From: Spisula solida | Lineage: Eukaryota; Mollusca; Bivalvia; Venerida; Mactridae | Direction: 5' to 3' | NCBI GenBank assembly: GCA_947247005.1 | Contig: OX365948.1 | Span: 36,212,601 to 36,276,600 of the forward strand | DNA: 64,000 nt | Part shown: one piece after another, positions 11,533 through 24,942 of the stretch | How positions within the stretch are numbered: the stretch's first letter is position 1 | Layout of the letters: the number at the start of each line of letters is the position of its first letter | The notes under the pieces: model-generated | What the model was told of the DNA's origin: nothing | Databases searched by the model: none | Seen by the model: the letters and a program-made list of their open reading frames with translations, nothing else | Translations under genes and position numbers: made by a program

Positions 11533-14500
11533 TGTGCACGCGGTTGATGTTTTATAATAATTTAAAAAAAAATGTGATGGTAAATTTGTAATACATGTAT
11601 ATGTACATTAAAATATGCGATATAACATTACATTAGTTTTATGATAACAAAGACAACGATGAAATACTATTAATTATCATGTTTTGTTTATTGTAAAAAT
11701 ATTATTAAATATTCAATTTTATGAAATGATTAGTTCTGTAAATACAAACAGCTTTGAAATAACCTTGACAACCCTGTATTATTCTTTTATTCATTGCATT
11801 TACTGTACTATTAAAGAGGTGACACGTGTGATACTGTGATACTTTTTTGGCATGTTACATATCTATATTGACATTAATGTAAAGTGGGGTATGCGAAATA
11901 ACTATCTAATTAGAACGAAGCGACACGTGTATTGTTCAAATGAAAACAGGACGTACAATACCAGCACCATACCAGTATCCAATTTGATTAAATCATCCAC
12001 GTGTCAGTCGGTTAAACATGCTTATATTGGTCCCAGGTTAAACAGTTGTTTCTATCTAATTATAAATAGTTAAATACATATATATTACATACTACTGACG
12101 TAAGTAGAAAATAATATACATGTACGAATATGAAATTTAAATTTAAAAGTTAAAACGAACGTTAACGCAACTTAATTTTTGTAGTGCATCTGTGCTGGTT
12201 CTAGAAAGGTTATGATAATTTATCCGTTATATTATAAACTGTTATAAGATGAAACATGCATGTCATTAATTATCTTGACCCTTAAAATTGATTATCCATG
12301 ATAAAACATTCCATACACACGACCCACGCTGATTCATGCTGATTTGATACTGAAATCTAAATTATGACTTCGAAAACTTTTGGGATTTTACTATTCAGTT
12401 ATAGGACTGGGATAAGAGAATATTCAGATTTAAGTTACACCGGTCAGAAACTACTCAAACACAACATACTATTAGCATGACCCCTAATAAACATGACGAA
12501 TCCCCATTCATCCTGCATGATCATACAACTATTGAATTAGGCTTACAATGGTCAGTGCTACAAGCAACACATGTGTGAAAAGATAAGGATAAAATCTGTA
12601 TGTGCAAGATTCTTTGCATAGAAATTTGTATTTCTATGTTTCTGGTATATTATTTTATGTAGCAAGCGTACTTCTTCAGTGTTTGTCCAATATTCATTAA
12701 ACTTCATACAGGCAACCAACATTAATTCATTTATATTGTACTATGCCCATCTAAACGTTTTTGTTTAAACTTATTAAATCCTTTTTGTGACAACATTCGG
12801 CTAGGGCTTCCGTAAATAAGAATAGTTATTTAATAATTTTGGAAATGCAACAATGTAACAAACGTAAATTCATTTTAAAATAACATGAAACAGTGTTTTT
12901 AACAAATACAATATTTTACTCTTGAAATCTGTATTTAAATCCAACTTTTTATTATTCACTGTCATTACATCCATTTCTAAATTTAAGAATACATTTACAT
13001 CGGTTCAGTAAAATATTGATATAAAAACAAATCAATAGAATTGCATGACAGTCAATAATATACATGTATCTCTTACAAAACAGCACATTTCATTTATTAG
13101 CCATATTGGTCATAAGTATTAGCACCATTTCCTGCTGTGCCATATCGAGAACGTTGATCGTGCAGTCCTGATAAAGACTAGATATAGAATGAAAACGAAT
13201 ATATGTATTCCTGTAACTGGGCTGATATGAATGATAAGAGAGATAACCCATACTCTGAATCGGGCCTACACCACATATTGTCCCCCTTGCCAAATGAAGG
13301 ATAAAGTTCCACATGCAAGTTTCCTTATTTTATATGCATCTATGTTGGTTTATTGTGTATATGATTATTAAAAAGTAAATCTTGACTACCGCTTTAATTC
13401 TGTGAGATTTTCTGTTATTCAATGTTTATAATTATACTGTTGTTTGAGTGTCACGGCCACATTTTATAGCTATTCATTGAGTCATTGTTAAGAAATGCGG
13501 GACATATTGCAAATAAATAGAGCGAGAAGTGCCGTTACGTATATTGTTCATTAGAATTAACCCGACGAAAACAAACATTTTATCAAAACATGATATTTAC
13601 TTTCTGTGTCATCATATGCGACATGTTTTATAACATTTCAGGACGATATATAATGAAGACCATTAAACGAAATTTGTATCATGTCTAAACGGAATTTGTA
13701 TCAATCAATTTTTTCAAGTAACGGAATTTATAACAACACACAAACTTTCGCTTAAAATACAAGTATTACGCCATCTAAGTGCTTCCAACTTGGTTGAATA
13801 TCAAATAGCACAATTGTAATATACAATATTCCATGTTTCGGGCTGTTTTCAAAGATAATAACAATAAAAATAAACAATATTCCATTGAGTCGAGATTTTG
13901 TCATAATATGATTTTTATTTTTGATCAGCGATTGCGATTGTGATTATGGTACCGTAGTTGTGATCTCCTAATGTTATATCTACTACAACCAAAAGAAATC
14001 AAAGCACTGAGAGTACTCATATGAGGTGATCTGGTTGCTGCTACCAAAGCTTAAACCGACTTTACACGTTTAATGTTCGTTTTCTTACTGCCGATCTTGT
14101 CTTGAATGTCAAAATAGGCATATGTGACTATATAGGCATGTCGGGTATCTAAATAATTGTTAAAAGGTGCATATTAATTTATATGTAATACGTGTATTGA
14201 ATGCGTATATCAAAAGTGGCTTTATAATAATACTACGCGCCTATTTATCAGATTCTACAGTACCGTCTTGTAATCACTTCCCTCACAGCGTGAGACAGTC
14301 TATAGAAAGCGGCTAGCTAGTACAGCGACACCATATGATTGCATAACAGTACTTTGCAGACCGTATGCGATTCATTGATAAAACCATCACTTGACCGTAG
14401 TCTGAAGTTTCTAAAAATAGCTTTACAGCCGGGACATTTGATGAACACGTCATTTTCGTATTATAAAACAAGTTCGGTATCGGCCGGTGTATTGATTTTT

Positions 14501-14607
14501 TTGCAAAAATATCGATTTAACGAACAGTTTCACAATAATTTTTGATCTTAGATTAAATAAATGTTGCTGATTGGCTTAAATCAGTTTAAAAATTTGGAGA
14601 AACATAT

Positions 14608-14735
14608 GTAGCAGTATTGGGAATGTTGACAGTTTCTGGAACTACTTGAATGCGGATTCACATAGCAGCCTAAAGGCGGTTAATTTTGTATTAAGAAATG
14701 GGCAATGGTAGTAATGAGAGGCTTAAACGCCTCCC
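14608..14735 (-). repeat. Dispersed repeat shared with 37,698-37,822
   Basis: Read on the minus strand, this matches 37,698-37,822 and its unit-B counterpart near 56,275-56,400. It is nearly identical across the last 55 bases (from CCGCATTCAAGTAGTTCC to CCCAATACTGCTAC) and diverged before that. In the unit copies the repeat directly follows the C1q remnant, so that pseudogene may end in repeat DNA. Confidence 0.55.
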
Positions 14736-17339
14736 AAAAACTACACTGGCTGTCAATTATCAGTGTAGATTTAAAGAGTATATCATTAAAAGTGTATATG
14801 CACAAGATTGAACCGAAGGGATATCGAAAATGTATTTAATTTTCATTGATATTTGTAAACAAAGGCTAGTGCTATCTCCGGCGATCTATGTGTAATCGCA
14901 GATATAGCTGAAATATTGTCACAGTAGATAAAAACCACATATACGGTATCAAACGTGTTAACAAACACTGGCACTTTTGCCTTTGCTGGAGATGTACAGA
15001 GAAATGTATAAATTACAATCATGGCGGACGAAACCGTATTGACAACTTTGTCTGTGGAGTACACGCGCCAGTAATGTCCTTATCGGTATGTGGCCGTTTT
15101 GTTTGTTAATTATTGAAGAAATGGGGAATGTGATCGACATGACAACATATATTTTGCTTAGAACACAACACATTATAGTCATTACCGTCACTGATCACAA
15201 ATTTAATCCAATAAACAATCGATAGTGGCCACTGGAATTTACTTATCTGAAGTGGAACATTTCTACATGTGTGCATCGATGACGTCACGCGGTCTCAAAA
15301 TCAAGGGAGACAACCAGGTTGGATTTACGTTGTCATTTATTTATCGACAACTTGATCGTTTAAAATCATCTTATGTATTGAAATTATGCTGAAAACAAAT
15401 ACACCAAGTGTTTTATAGGATATATATCTTTGGAAATTCGTTGTTATATTTAACATTTTAATTTTCGTCGCATTTGACCTTTAACTGCCGGACATCGCCC
15501 AGACAAATCCATGATAAGGAACACACGAGCTCCGAACAAAACACATACACATGTATATACTTTACGTACGTATATTTACGTGTAGCTACCATACAATGGG
15601 CGCTCGTATCTGTTCCACCTGGTGGTAAGTTTTAAACATGTTCAAAACCCTCCCCTGAATGAAGTTGCTCGATGAGTTACACACGCTTGTTAAGGACTGA
15701 CTGAGAAAGACTCTATGAGCATGGCTTTTAAATGATTGAACTACTCAAATTTCTGTATCTTTGCAGATTATGTGTTCTATCTCAAAGTCGAACTATAGAT
15801 CGATGGCTACACGACGTCATTGTGTGGTCTTCATGTATAGTATAGCATGCCTATTCAAGAAAGCAGCTTATTTCCTTCGTGTTTGCTTTCGCCGCGAGGT
15901 ATCGTGTGACATTCTGTACGCACCGTGCTTGCTTCGGCTGATCATTACCATTGGCTGTTGGTCAAGTTCGGACATTTCTGTAGATACCCGGTGTTAACTT
16001 CAGGACAGTGTGCTGTGGTCATAACTATACCTTTGTTGGTTGAGTAAACATTTATTATCATTGAAGAAAACATTTCACAAATTCTAACCTATACTTTAAT
16101 TAATAAATTAATTTTAACACCCACACTAACACTTCATCCTGAGCCATGTTCTACATAGAATAAATACTATTAGTGTCTACAGTAGATTCTGTAAAACACC
16201 GCTGATGACTGATCGTCTATTTTGACAGCGTTAAACACATTTATTTCAAAAGTTATTGGTAATAATACAATTCGTTCGTCAGATATCAATCAAAATAATG
16301 GTGCTCCAGTACGATAGTTGACATTTATTGTGTTGATAGACATTTGTTTTTATAGCTTATGAATATAATAAAATAAAGTTTATTAGCATATTTAGTCATG
16401 AAAAGACTTTTTACAAAACCACGTTGATACAATTAAATAAACAGCATGGTGATATATAGCGAGGAAGTATGCAGTATCGGGAGCTGTTCGGTATATAATT
16501 TATCTATGCCCTGGCATTATGATACTACAAGAGGTTTTCAACTTATATTTGAACAAAACTGAACATCAGATTTTGTCATCCTAACACAATAAAATCGATT
16601 TATTTCTATTCAACCATGTAAGAAAATGTTTTAAGTAGTATATACACTCATTTTGTATCATATTTGCATTACTTTTCTAACCAAAATCAACCATCTTATA
16701 TCGAAAGTGTTAGATGCAGATTTCAGAAAAATGCCGTGTTCATTGACTGTATATGCGACTACGGAACGGTAATTGGAAAAAATGTGTCGCCTCTACGGAG
16801 TTAATGTTTTATCTTAGAGGAAGTTATTATATAGACAGAGTCTGCTATTTTAGAAAGGGTCACCGTGATAGGCATACGTTGAAGTGACTTAAGCTTGGTG
16901 AGTTCGCGGTGGCTTTCATGACATGGTCTTGTGTTTGATATTATGGAAAAGCGGAACTCAAAATCATTGAAAAGCGGACAAAAGTGAACGCATATTTTAT
17001 TTATGCAAAAGGTTTAAAAGATTTTTTCGACGACAATGTGACACGTCCTTTGCCAAAGACAGGGTGTTTCACCAATACTGAACTTCCTGTCGCCCTACAA
17101 AATAATTATGTCAATAAGTACCTTATGAATTAAACTGAGAAGTATATATCATAGGCTACAAAATTTATAATGTTTCCATTGTATAGTTTATGTATACCTT
17201 ATCGAAACGAAATACAAGACAGACTTAATGGTGTGTGGTTACATTAATAAAGGCCTTGACTAACATATATGAAATAAAACTGTAACACATGTGATAGTAC
17301 ACGTGGCAAATAACAATAAACAAATGTCAGGATACATGA

Positions 17340-17430
17340 CATTTGAGTTCCGTCAGAGCGTTACATCGGTTTTCAGTTCCGTCAGAGCCAAATGAAAACA
17401 GAACAATTTTCTGACGGAACTTAGAAGCGA
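17340..17430. repeat. Dispersed TTCCGTCAGAG-type repeat
   Basis: Contains GAGTTCCGTCAGAGCGTTAC, then CAGTTCCGTCAGAGC, then the inverted form CTGACGGAACT. The same words occur at about 4890-4945. Probably a small dispersed element with an internal inverted repeat; the limits are uncertain. Confidence 0.4.
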
Positions 17431-18110
17431 TGTATTGGGATTCATACCGTGTTATTTAATATACCAAGAATTGATTGAATAACTAACGAGTTCATAGTTT
17501 GTTTGTATTGATGTAACAAATGCAAGAGCAGCAAAAAATATAACACATCTTTAACCGAATGATGTATTAGGCTTATTTGCATTGCATGAGGCTCTTCTGT
17601 AACCCGTTTTTTACAATAATTAGATACAATGTGACATCATTATGTATTCATTTGCAGACTTATTGTCGATCTTTTACTTTTGAAAACTTTTTGAAGTAAG
17701 ATCATTATTATAGTATTTCATTATCAACGACAAATTGACCACGCAAGCGACGCAATCATGTGTGTGTGTATCATCATTAAGTCAAGTCATAGTGTAATTA
17801 ATGTGTTAGGAATTATCATTTTTCATGTCTCTCGTAGTAATTTATTGTTTGCTAACATTATTGTTATGTCATGTAACGGGTTTGCTTAAATTACTTTGAT
17901 TTATCTTCATTTAACATTCATAATGTACGTGGCAGGAATACTGACATGATGAGGAGACAGTCCTCTCAAATACATTAATGAAATCATTTATTCAAAATTA
18001 TGTATGTCAACTTAAATTTATCGATCTCATTTTAGACACATTAAATCATTAATCTTCATAATATATTCATCATGTATAAGCTCATTATTCTTGACCAACC
18101 TGAGAAAGAG

Positions 18111-18118
18111 TATATAAG
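18111..18118 (+). promoter_or_regulatory. TATA box of the first shell-matrix-like gene
   Basis: TATATAAG lies about 30 bases upstream of a CAGACTT initiator-like site. The same arrangement, followed by an exon with TTGGC-AACCT and a GTAAGT donor, precedes the two related genes (TATA at 31,850 and 50,747). Confidence 0.6.
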
Positions 18119-18140
18119 ACCGCCAATACCATGGTAAAAA

Positions 18141-18172
18141 CAGACTTGGCCAACCTCAAGACTAGCATACAA
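18141..18172 (+). other. Noncoding exon 1 (5' UTR)
   Basis: Inferred first exon of about 32 bases, from the initiator-like CAG to the donor GTAAGTG at 18,173. It contains TTGGCCAACCT, the counterpart of TTGGCAAACCT in exon 1 of the two related genes. The start site is inferred from the TATA spacing. Confidence 0.5.
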
Positions 18173-20278
18173 GTAAGTGATTCATATTTACTCTGTCGTT
18201 GCCATATACTGTTGAATGTCTTAAGTATTGCAGAACTTTTTAATGGTTTGGTTTTTTATTCACAAGCCTATGTATACCTCTGCATGACTTCGGTCACATT
18301 TTGACACTTGAATTTCTTGCTAACTTGTTCAAGACGATTTTTAACAACTGATTTTTACTCACATACTTTTAGTTATAAATATGCACGTATTTATATATTT
18401 TATATATTAACGCACATTGCAGACAGAGGTACATTTCTTCGTCCAATATGTTCTTCGACAATACAATCAATCAAAAAATACCGCATCATTTTGAATATTT
18501 GTAAAATATTACAAAAAACTATCGAAGTTTAATTTTCGAAGCTTTTGAAATATCTGTTTTATCTTTGGCTTTTTGTAATATAAATGAAAATGTGTTGATT
18601 CGAATAACTGCTTTATACATTGTATATATACACCACGTTTCTTAACATACTAAATACAAAACACATACAGAACACATCACCATAGCAATAAATAGAAATA
18701 GTAGTACTGTCTAAACCGTACTGACTTTACATCAGCTTTCTTCTTTAAGGTTATTCGCGGGTCTTTAAGGGGAAATTTAAGAGAAATACAGTTTGGAAAA
18801 TGCAATGAAAGTAACTGTTTATTAAAACTAACCAATAACGATCACATGTAAATTTATATCACAGTGAAATGTTGAGTTGCTTACCGGTATGATACTCGAA
18901 ATAATGTAAACGATAGATAGATAAATACATTCTTTATTTCTTCAGACTTGTGGTATAAGCTCATCATTACAAAATATTCATACACTTTTCTCCTTATATA
19001 TACACGAACAAACATCTTGGCACATGTTCGAATACACGTATACACACTCATACAAAGACACAAACAAACATCATAATGCAATTCGAATAAGCATACATAC
19101 ATTCATACAAAATGTTAGCCATAAATAAGTAACTAAACGTATTCGACAGTTATTAACGGACTATGACTGAAATAAGTAGCACTAGTTGGTTAATCTGCTT
19201 CATATAACAAGAATTAGTAGTACCATAATATATTTAAATCGTCGCAAAGACCTAAATATACATTTAGGTCTTTGATCGTCGTCATGAGTTATAGAGCTTT
19301 GGTAATATTCTCCAAAATGGAACCCTGGTGAACTCAGAAAAATATATTGAATGAAGTCTTGTCCTCATTTTATTGTGTTCTATATATGAAACTTGAATGG
19401 GCATACTATGAACTAACACATGTATATAACATGAGTTGGGATAAACTGCTATGTTAAAGAGTTCTAAAGAGAATTTATTTTGATTGTTAAGTTTGAGGTT
19501 CCGGTTACTACTAGTACTTTGATAGCACAAATTTCTTACCACGAATAAGCCCTTTCATCTTCTCTGTTTTTAAATTTATCACTGTAATGCGAATTCAGAA
19601 TGTAAATTCAACAGTCGAAGTTTCGTAAAACAAGACAAATGTGTTAGTATTTTCCTGCAGTTGTTTATTAAATTCCTTAGATTCCGTGTGGTTTCTGACC
19701 CAGATATTGAACATTCAGGATCAAACTATAAACCCCAGATTCAATTGAACAATCAAACACTCATTTCTAATATATCTATATGCGTAGTTTTAAAATTGTG
19801 TACGTGTATTTGCCTTTAAACTTTAGAAGCACCAATATTGCTTCATGCACGTAATTATCTTTCTGTTATTTCCTTATCAATAATCCGCTACATGCGGTTA
19901 GATTCAGCGGAATGAAACATTAGGCATGTTGTCTTGTTTTGGGTCTCATGCCCCACCCTAGAGCCAAACATTATAACAAAATTCCCACAGTCGGAGACGC
20001 TTACTCATACGGCGTGTCAAATTCGCCTGTCGGGAATCGTCGTCTGTCTGAAGTCCCTTGTATGCCACCGCTTCCCACCTGGGGCAAAATATTGACAGAG
20101 GCATTATCAGTTTGAAATAAAACAAATTTGAGCTTGAATCAGACCCTGAAATTCCTTTGTGAACATCAAAAGAGTAGAAGTGGGAAGCGGTGTCCTTTTT
20201 AGAGTAGTGTATTTAAACATAAATGTAGGCCAACATAAATTAGGTCATTGATAGTTTAGAATTGTCTGTTTATTTCAG
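18173..20278 (+). other. Intron 1 of the first shell-matrix-like gene
   Basis: Runs from GTAAGTG at 18,173 to the acceptor TTTATTTCAG ending at 20,278, about 2.1 kb. The related genes have introns of nearly the same length at the same place (2,106 and 2,191 bp). The short ORFs inside are not believable genes. The part from about 19,930 carries a dispersed repeat. Confidence 0.55.
19930..20130 (+). repeat. Dispersed repeat related to 1,345-1,597
   Basis: The end ACCTGGGGCAAAATATTGAC, followed by AGAGGCATTATCAG, resembles the right end and flank of the GC-rich element at 1,345-1,597. The inside has the same spaced blocks of GC-rich words and CCCAC or CCCAG. It lies within the intron. Confidence 0.35.
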
Positions 20279-20280
20279 CC

Positions 20281-20685
20281 ATGAAGATTCTTCTCGTTCT
20301 CGCCCTTTTAGTAGCTACCTGCTATGCCTACGGTCATGGTGGATGGGGTCGCGGTTATGGCGGCTGGGGTCGCGGCTATGGCGGATATGGAGGTGGTTAC
20401 GGCGGCTACGGCAAATGGAGACCATGCAAATGGTGCAAATGGGGCGGATACGGAGGCGGTTATGGCAGATACGGAGGCGGTTATGGTGGATACGGAGGCG
20501 GTTATGGTAAATACGGGGGCGGATACGGCGGATACGGAGGTGGTTATGGCGGCTGGGGATACGGAGGCGGTTATGGTAAATACGGAGGTGGTTATGGCGG
20601 CTGGGGATACGGAGGCGGTTATGGTAAATACGGAGGCGGATACGGAGGCGGTTATGGTGGCTATGGATACGGAAAGAAGTACTAA
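20281..20685 (+). CDS. Secreted Gly/Tyr-repeat protein, shematrin-like
   Basis: 134 residues in one coding exon that starts two bases before the ATG (acceptor CAG at 20,276-20,278). A 16-residue signal peptide (MKILLVLALLVATCYA) predicts secretion. The mature chain is Gly/Tyr/Trp repeat: WGRGYGG repeats, then a basic hinge KWRPCKWCKW with a CxxC pair at residues 49 and 52, then GGYGG-type repeats, ending YGYGKKY. Shematrins and other glycine-rich shell-matrix proteins of molluscs share the signal peptide, GGY repeats and a short basic tail. They are secreted by mantle and are thought to form the organic framework of the shell. The precise shematrin assignment is by resemblance. It is a paralogue of the genes at 34,022 and 53,004, with more Trp and Arg. 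The opposite-strand and shifted-frame ORFs are shadows of the repeat. Confidence 0.88.
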   Translation: MKILLVLALLVATCYAYGHGGWGRGYGGWGRGYGGYGGGYGGYGKWRPCKWCKWGGYGGGYGRYGGGYGGYGGGYGKYGGGYGGYGGGYGGWGYGGGYGKYGGGYGGWGYGGGYGKYGGGYGGGYGGYGYGKKY

Positions 20686-20753
20686 ACACCACTTTCATCG
20701 TAATGTGCTATATTTCAACGGATTCTACTTGTCTTGTTTAATGGACTAAAGAG

Positions 20754-20759
20754 ATTAAA
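20754..20759 (+). terminator. Polyadenylation signal ATTAAA
   Basis: ATTAAA lies about 70 bases after the stop codon, followed by a T/GT-rich stretch. The two related genes also use ATTAAA at about the same distance. Confidence 0.55.
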
Positions 20760-21166
20760 ACGTGTTTGTTTAAAATGTACATGAGTGTCTAATGTGTTAT
20801 AAGTAAACATAGTTGCATTCTATTGTTGTTTTGTTGTAATTTTTCTTAGAATGTGAAACAAAATTTAATTATATCCGACTATGTACTGCGATACAAAACA
20901 GGAATATTTGTAACAAAAACGGGTTCAAATGTACATGTACATGGAATCAGAATCATGAAAATCATGCGGACTTGTACAGAAGCCAAGACTTAGTATTAAA
21001 GAGGGACACAAATCAAGCAGATATAAAGTATCTCCAAACATTGAATATTAGAAGGTGTTGCCATAATACTAGTACAGTAAATATAAATCCTCAATAAACA
21101 CTCACATACGCTGTATTTTATATGTACATTGAACACAATATTGTATCAAATCATGATCAAGATAAT

Positions 21167-24008
21167 TACATGATCACAAGTATTACACGATCAGACCAGT
21201 ATTACACGATCAGACCAGTATTACACGATTAGACCAGTATTACACGATCAGACCAGTATTACACGATCACAAGTATTACACGATCAGACCAGTATTACAC
21301 GATCACAAGTATTACACGATCAGACCAGTATTACACGATTAGACCAGTATTACACGATCAGACCGGTATTACACGATCAGACCGGTATTACACGATCAGA
21401 CCAGTATTACACGATCAGACCAGTATTACACGATCAGACCGGTATTACACGATCAGACCAGAATTACACGATCAGACCAGAATTACACGATCAGACCAGA
21501 ATTACACGATCAGACCAGTATTACACGATCACAAGTATTACACGATCAGACCAGTATTACACGATTAGACCAGTATTACACGATCAGACCGGTATTACAC
21601 GATCAGACCGGTATTACACGATCAGACCAGTATTACACGATCAGACCAGTATTACACGATCAGACCGGTATTACACGATCAGACCAGAATTACACGATCA
21701 GACCAGAATTACACGATCAGACCAGAATTACACGATCAGACCAGTATTACACGATCAGACCAGTATTACACGATCAGACCGGTATTGCACGATCAGACCA
21801 GTATAACACGATCAGACCAGTATTACACGATCAGACCGGTATTACACGATCAGACCAGTATTACACGATCAGACCGGTATTGCACGATCAGACCGGTATT
21901 ACACGATCAGACCAGTATTACACGATCAGACCGGTATTACACGATCAGACCAGTATTACACGATCAGACCGGTATTACACGATCAGACCAGTATTACACG
22001 ATCAGACCGGTATTACATGATCAGACCAGTATTACACGATCACAAGTATTACACGATCAGACCAGTATTACACGATTAGACCAGTATTACACGATCAGAC
22101 CGGTATTACACGATCATACCGGTATTACACGATCAGACCAGTATTACACGATAAGACCAGTATTACACGATCAGACCAGAATAACACGATCAGACCAGTA
22201 TTACACGATCAGACCGGTATTACACGATCAGACCAGTATTACACGATCAGACCAGTATTACACGATCAGACCAGAATAACACGATCAGACCAGTATTACA
22301 CGATCAGACCGGTATTGCACGACCAGACCAGTATTACACGATCAGACCGGTAATACACGATCAGACCAGTATTACACGATCAGACCGGTATTACACGATC
22401 AGACCGGTATTACACGATCAGACCAGTATTACACGATCAGACCGGTATTACACGATCAAACCGGTATTACACGATCAGACCAGTATTACACGATCAGACC
22501 GGTATTACACGATCAGACAAGTATTACACGATTAGACCAGTATTACACGATCAGACCAGTATTACACGATCACAAGTATTACACGATCAGACCAGTATTA
22601 CACGATCACAAGTATTACACGATCAGATCAGTATTACACGATCACAAGTATTACACGATCAGACCAGTATTACACGATTAGACCAGTATTACACGATCAG
22701 ACCGGTATTACACGATCAAACCGGTATTACACGATCAGACCAGTATTACACGATCAAACCGGTATTACACGATCAGACCAGTATTACACGATCAGACCGG
22801 TATTACATGATCAGACCAGTATTACACGATCACAAGTATTACACGATCAGACCAGTATTACACGATTAGACCAGTATTACACGATCAGACCGGTATTACA
22901 CGATCATACCGGTATTACACGATCAGACCAGTATTACACGATAAGACCAGTATTACACGATCAGACCAGAATAACACGATCAGACCAGTATTACACGATC
23001 AGACCGGTATTACACGATCAGACCGGTATTACACGATCAGACCGGTATTACACGATCAGACCAGTATTACACGATCAGACCGGTATTACATGATCAGACC
23101 AGTATTACACGATCACAAGTATTACACGATCAGACCAGTATTACACGATTAGACCAGTATTACACGATCAGACCGGTATTACACGATCATACCGGTATTA
23201 CACGATCAGACCAGTATTACACGATAAGACCAGTATTACACGATCAGACCAGAATAACACGATCAGACCAGTATTACACGATCAGACCGGTATTACACGA
23301 TCAGACCAGTATTACACGATCAGACCAGTATTACACGATCAGACCAGAATAACACGATCAGACCAGTATTACACGATCAGACCGGTATTGCACGACCAGA
23401 CCAGTATTACACGATCAGACCGGTATTACACGATCAGACCAGTATTACACGATCAGACCGGTATTACACGATCAGACCGGTGTTACACGATCAGACCAGT
23501 ATTACACGATCAGACCGGTATTACACGATCAAACCGGTATTACACGATCAGACCAGTATTACACGATCAGACCGGTATTACACGATCAGACCAGTATTAC
23601 ACGATTAGACCAGTATTACACGATCAGACCAGTATTACACGATCACAAGTATTACACGATCAGACCAGTATTACACGATCACAAGTATTACACGATCAGA
23701 CCAGTATTACACGATCACAAGTATTACACGATCAGACCAGTATTACACGATTAGACCAGTATTACACGATCAGACCGGTATTACACGATCAAACCGGTAT
23801 TACACGATCAGACCAGTATTACACGATCAAACCGGTATTACACGATCAGACCAGTATTACACGATCAGACCGGTATTACACGGTCAGACCAGTATTACAA
23901 TATCAGACCAGTATTACACGATCAGACCGGTATTGCACGATCAGACCGGTATTACACGATCAGACCGGTATTACACGATCAAACCGGTATTACACGATCA
24001 GACTGGTT
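21167..24008. repeat. 19-bp satellite array, ~150 copies
   Basis: Tandem units of the form TTACACGATCAGACCAGTA with variants: GGTA or GAAT for AGTA, ATTAG for ATCAG, and a shorter 17-bp ATCACAAGTA form. Variants recur in the same order over more than 200 bp after the rare TTACATGATCAGACC unit at about 22,010, 22,798 and 23,085, so there is higher-order duplication. The long ORFs seen here (HDQTSITRS-type repeats) arise because 57 bp is three units and contains no stop; they are not genes. Confidence 0.95.
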
Positions 24009-24102
24009 CTTACACCAAGTATCCAAGATTTCTAATTGCTAGATACAAGCTTACATATATTTTGTATATATTTGTATTACACACACACCAGACCCGAATC
24101 AC

Positions 24103-24337
24103 CCGAAACATCTCAATCTGAGCTAAATCTCATCTCAGCTATTGTCATGCGTTTTTGGGGAAATTTCAACAGGATTCTTGACTCTAAATAGGCATAACAA
24201 AACAGAAACATTGTACATGTACTGAGTTTAAAACAGTAACATTTCGAAAGTTTGAACCTCAGATTTATCACAAATTCAGTCTCTGATTTGAGAAAAATCT
24301 CAATTTGAGATGAGATTTCTACATGAGATGCTTCGGG
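24103..24337. mobile_element. Fold-back MITE-like element
   Basis: The left end reads CCGAAACATCTCAATCTGAG and then AAATCTCATCTCAG. The right end is its imperfect inverse, with TGAGATGAGATTTC and GAGATGCTTCGG. The interior is about 235 bp with no coding content. The class is not assigned. Confidence 0.45.
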
Positions 24338-24736
24338 AGATCGGAACCAGTATGACATGATCAACGACTTTGGTAATATAAAATGTGAACGTACCTCTCT
24401 GTAAATACGCAAGTTTTGTCTACAAGAGCAGGTTATCCACGAACCAATTGTTTTAATGTACCTATAAATGTGAATTGCATGGACAATGTATTTTTCAGTA
24501 AAACATCACAATTAGCACCCATGTCTACAAAGGGGTTTAAATGTCCCTGTCAATTAATTTGTATGGCTACCTTAGTCGTTTACACAAGACTTTTAAATCT
24601 GCCTCAGTGTTAGCATTAATAGTTTACCTTCAGTCTCTGTCATTCGAAAAGAAAACTGCCTATTTCGTTAGCATTTTTGTGAACCTCTTTCAATTTCAAG
24701 CACAGAAACTATACATTTCCCAAAACGTAAACGACA

Positions 24737-24942
24737 TACAGTAAAACCTCGTTATCTCGAGGACCCATCGGGACAAGCCAAATGCTCGAGTTAAGCCAGG
24801 TGCTCGAAATATCCGAAGTCAATGATAAATTGTTGTTCTGACTAATTGTAGCTGTGTTTATATGAAAATGAGTTTGAAATTTGCTCGAATTAGGCCGGTT
24901 GCTCGAATAATCGCTGCTCGTATTACCGAGGTTTTACTGTAT
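24737..24942. mobile_element. Pogo/Tigger-like MITE
   Basis: The ends are TACAGTAAAACCTCG and its exact inverse CGAGGTTTTACTGTA, flanked by TA dinucleotides. CAGTAAAACCTCG-type ends and subterminal CTCGA words fit pogo/Tigger-type Tc1/mariner elements. The length of about 205 bp leaves no room for a transposase. Confidence 0.65.

Larger units (their letters stand above)
11533..18100. other. Long AT-rich intergenic stretch, no gene recognised
   Basis: No ORF in this stretch has a recognisable domain, and none shows convincing splice-site organisation. Repeats seen are an inverted partner of a unit-A repeat at 14,608-14,735 and TTCCGTCAGAG-type words at 17,340-17,430. The rest is probably old intergenic sequence upstream of the gene starting at 18,111. 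Confidence 0.45.

Noticed and set aside
20262..20749. Other-frame and opposite-strand ORFs over the Gly/Tyr gene, and the same over 34,020-34,451 and 52,998-53,487
   Set aside because: They are shadows of the repeat. Only the frame with signal peptide, Gly/Tyr blocks, hinge and basic tail makes sense.
21167..21600. CRISPR-like appearance of evenly spaced repeats
   Set aside because: Units abut with no unique spacers, and the genome is eukaryotic with introns.
21785..24035. Long ORFs of repeating HDQTSITRSD-type residues
   Set aside because: They follow exactly from the 19-bp satellite (three units give 57 bp with no stop). No start context, domain or splice structure supports a gene.
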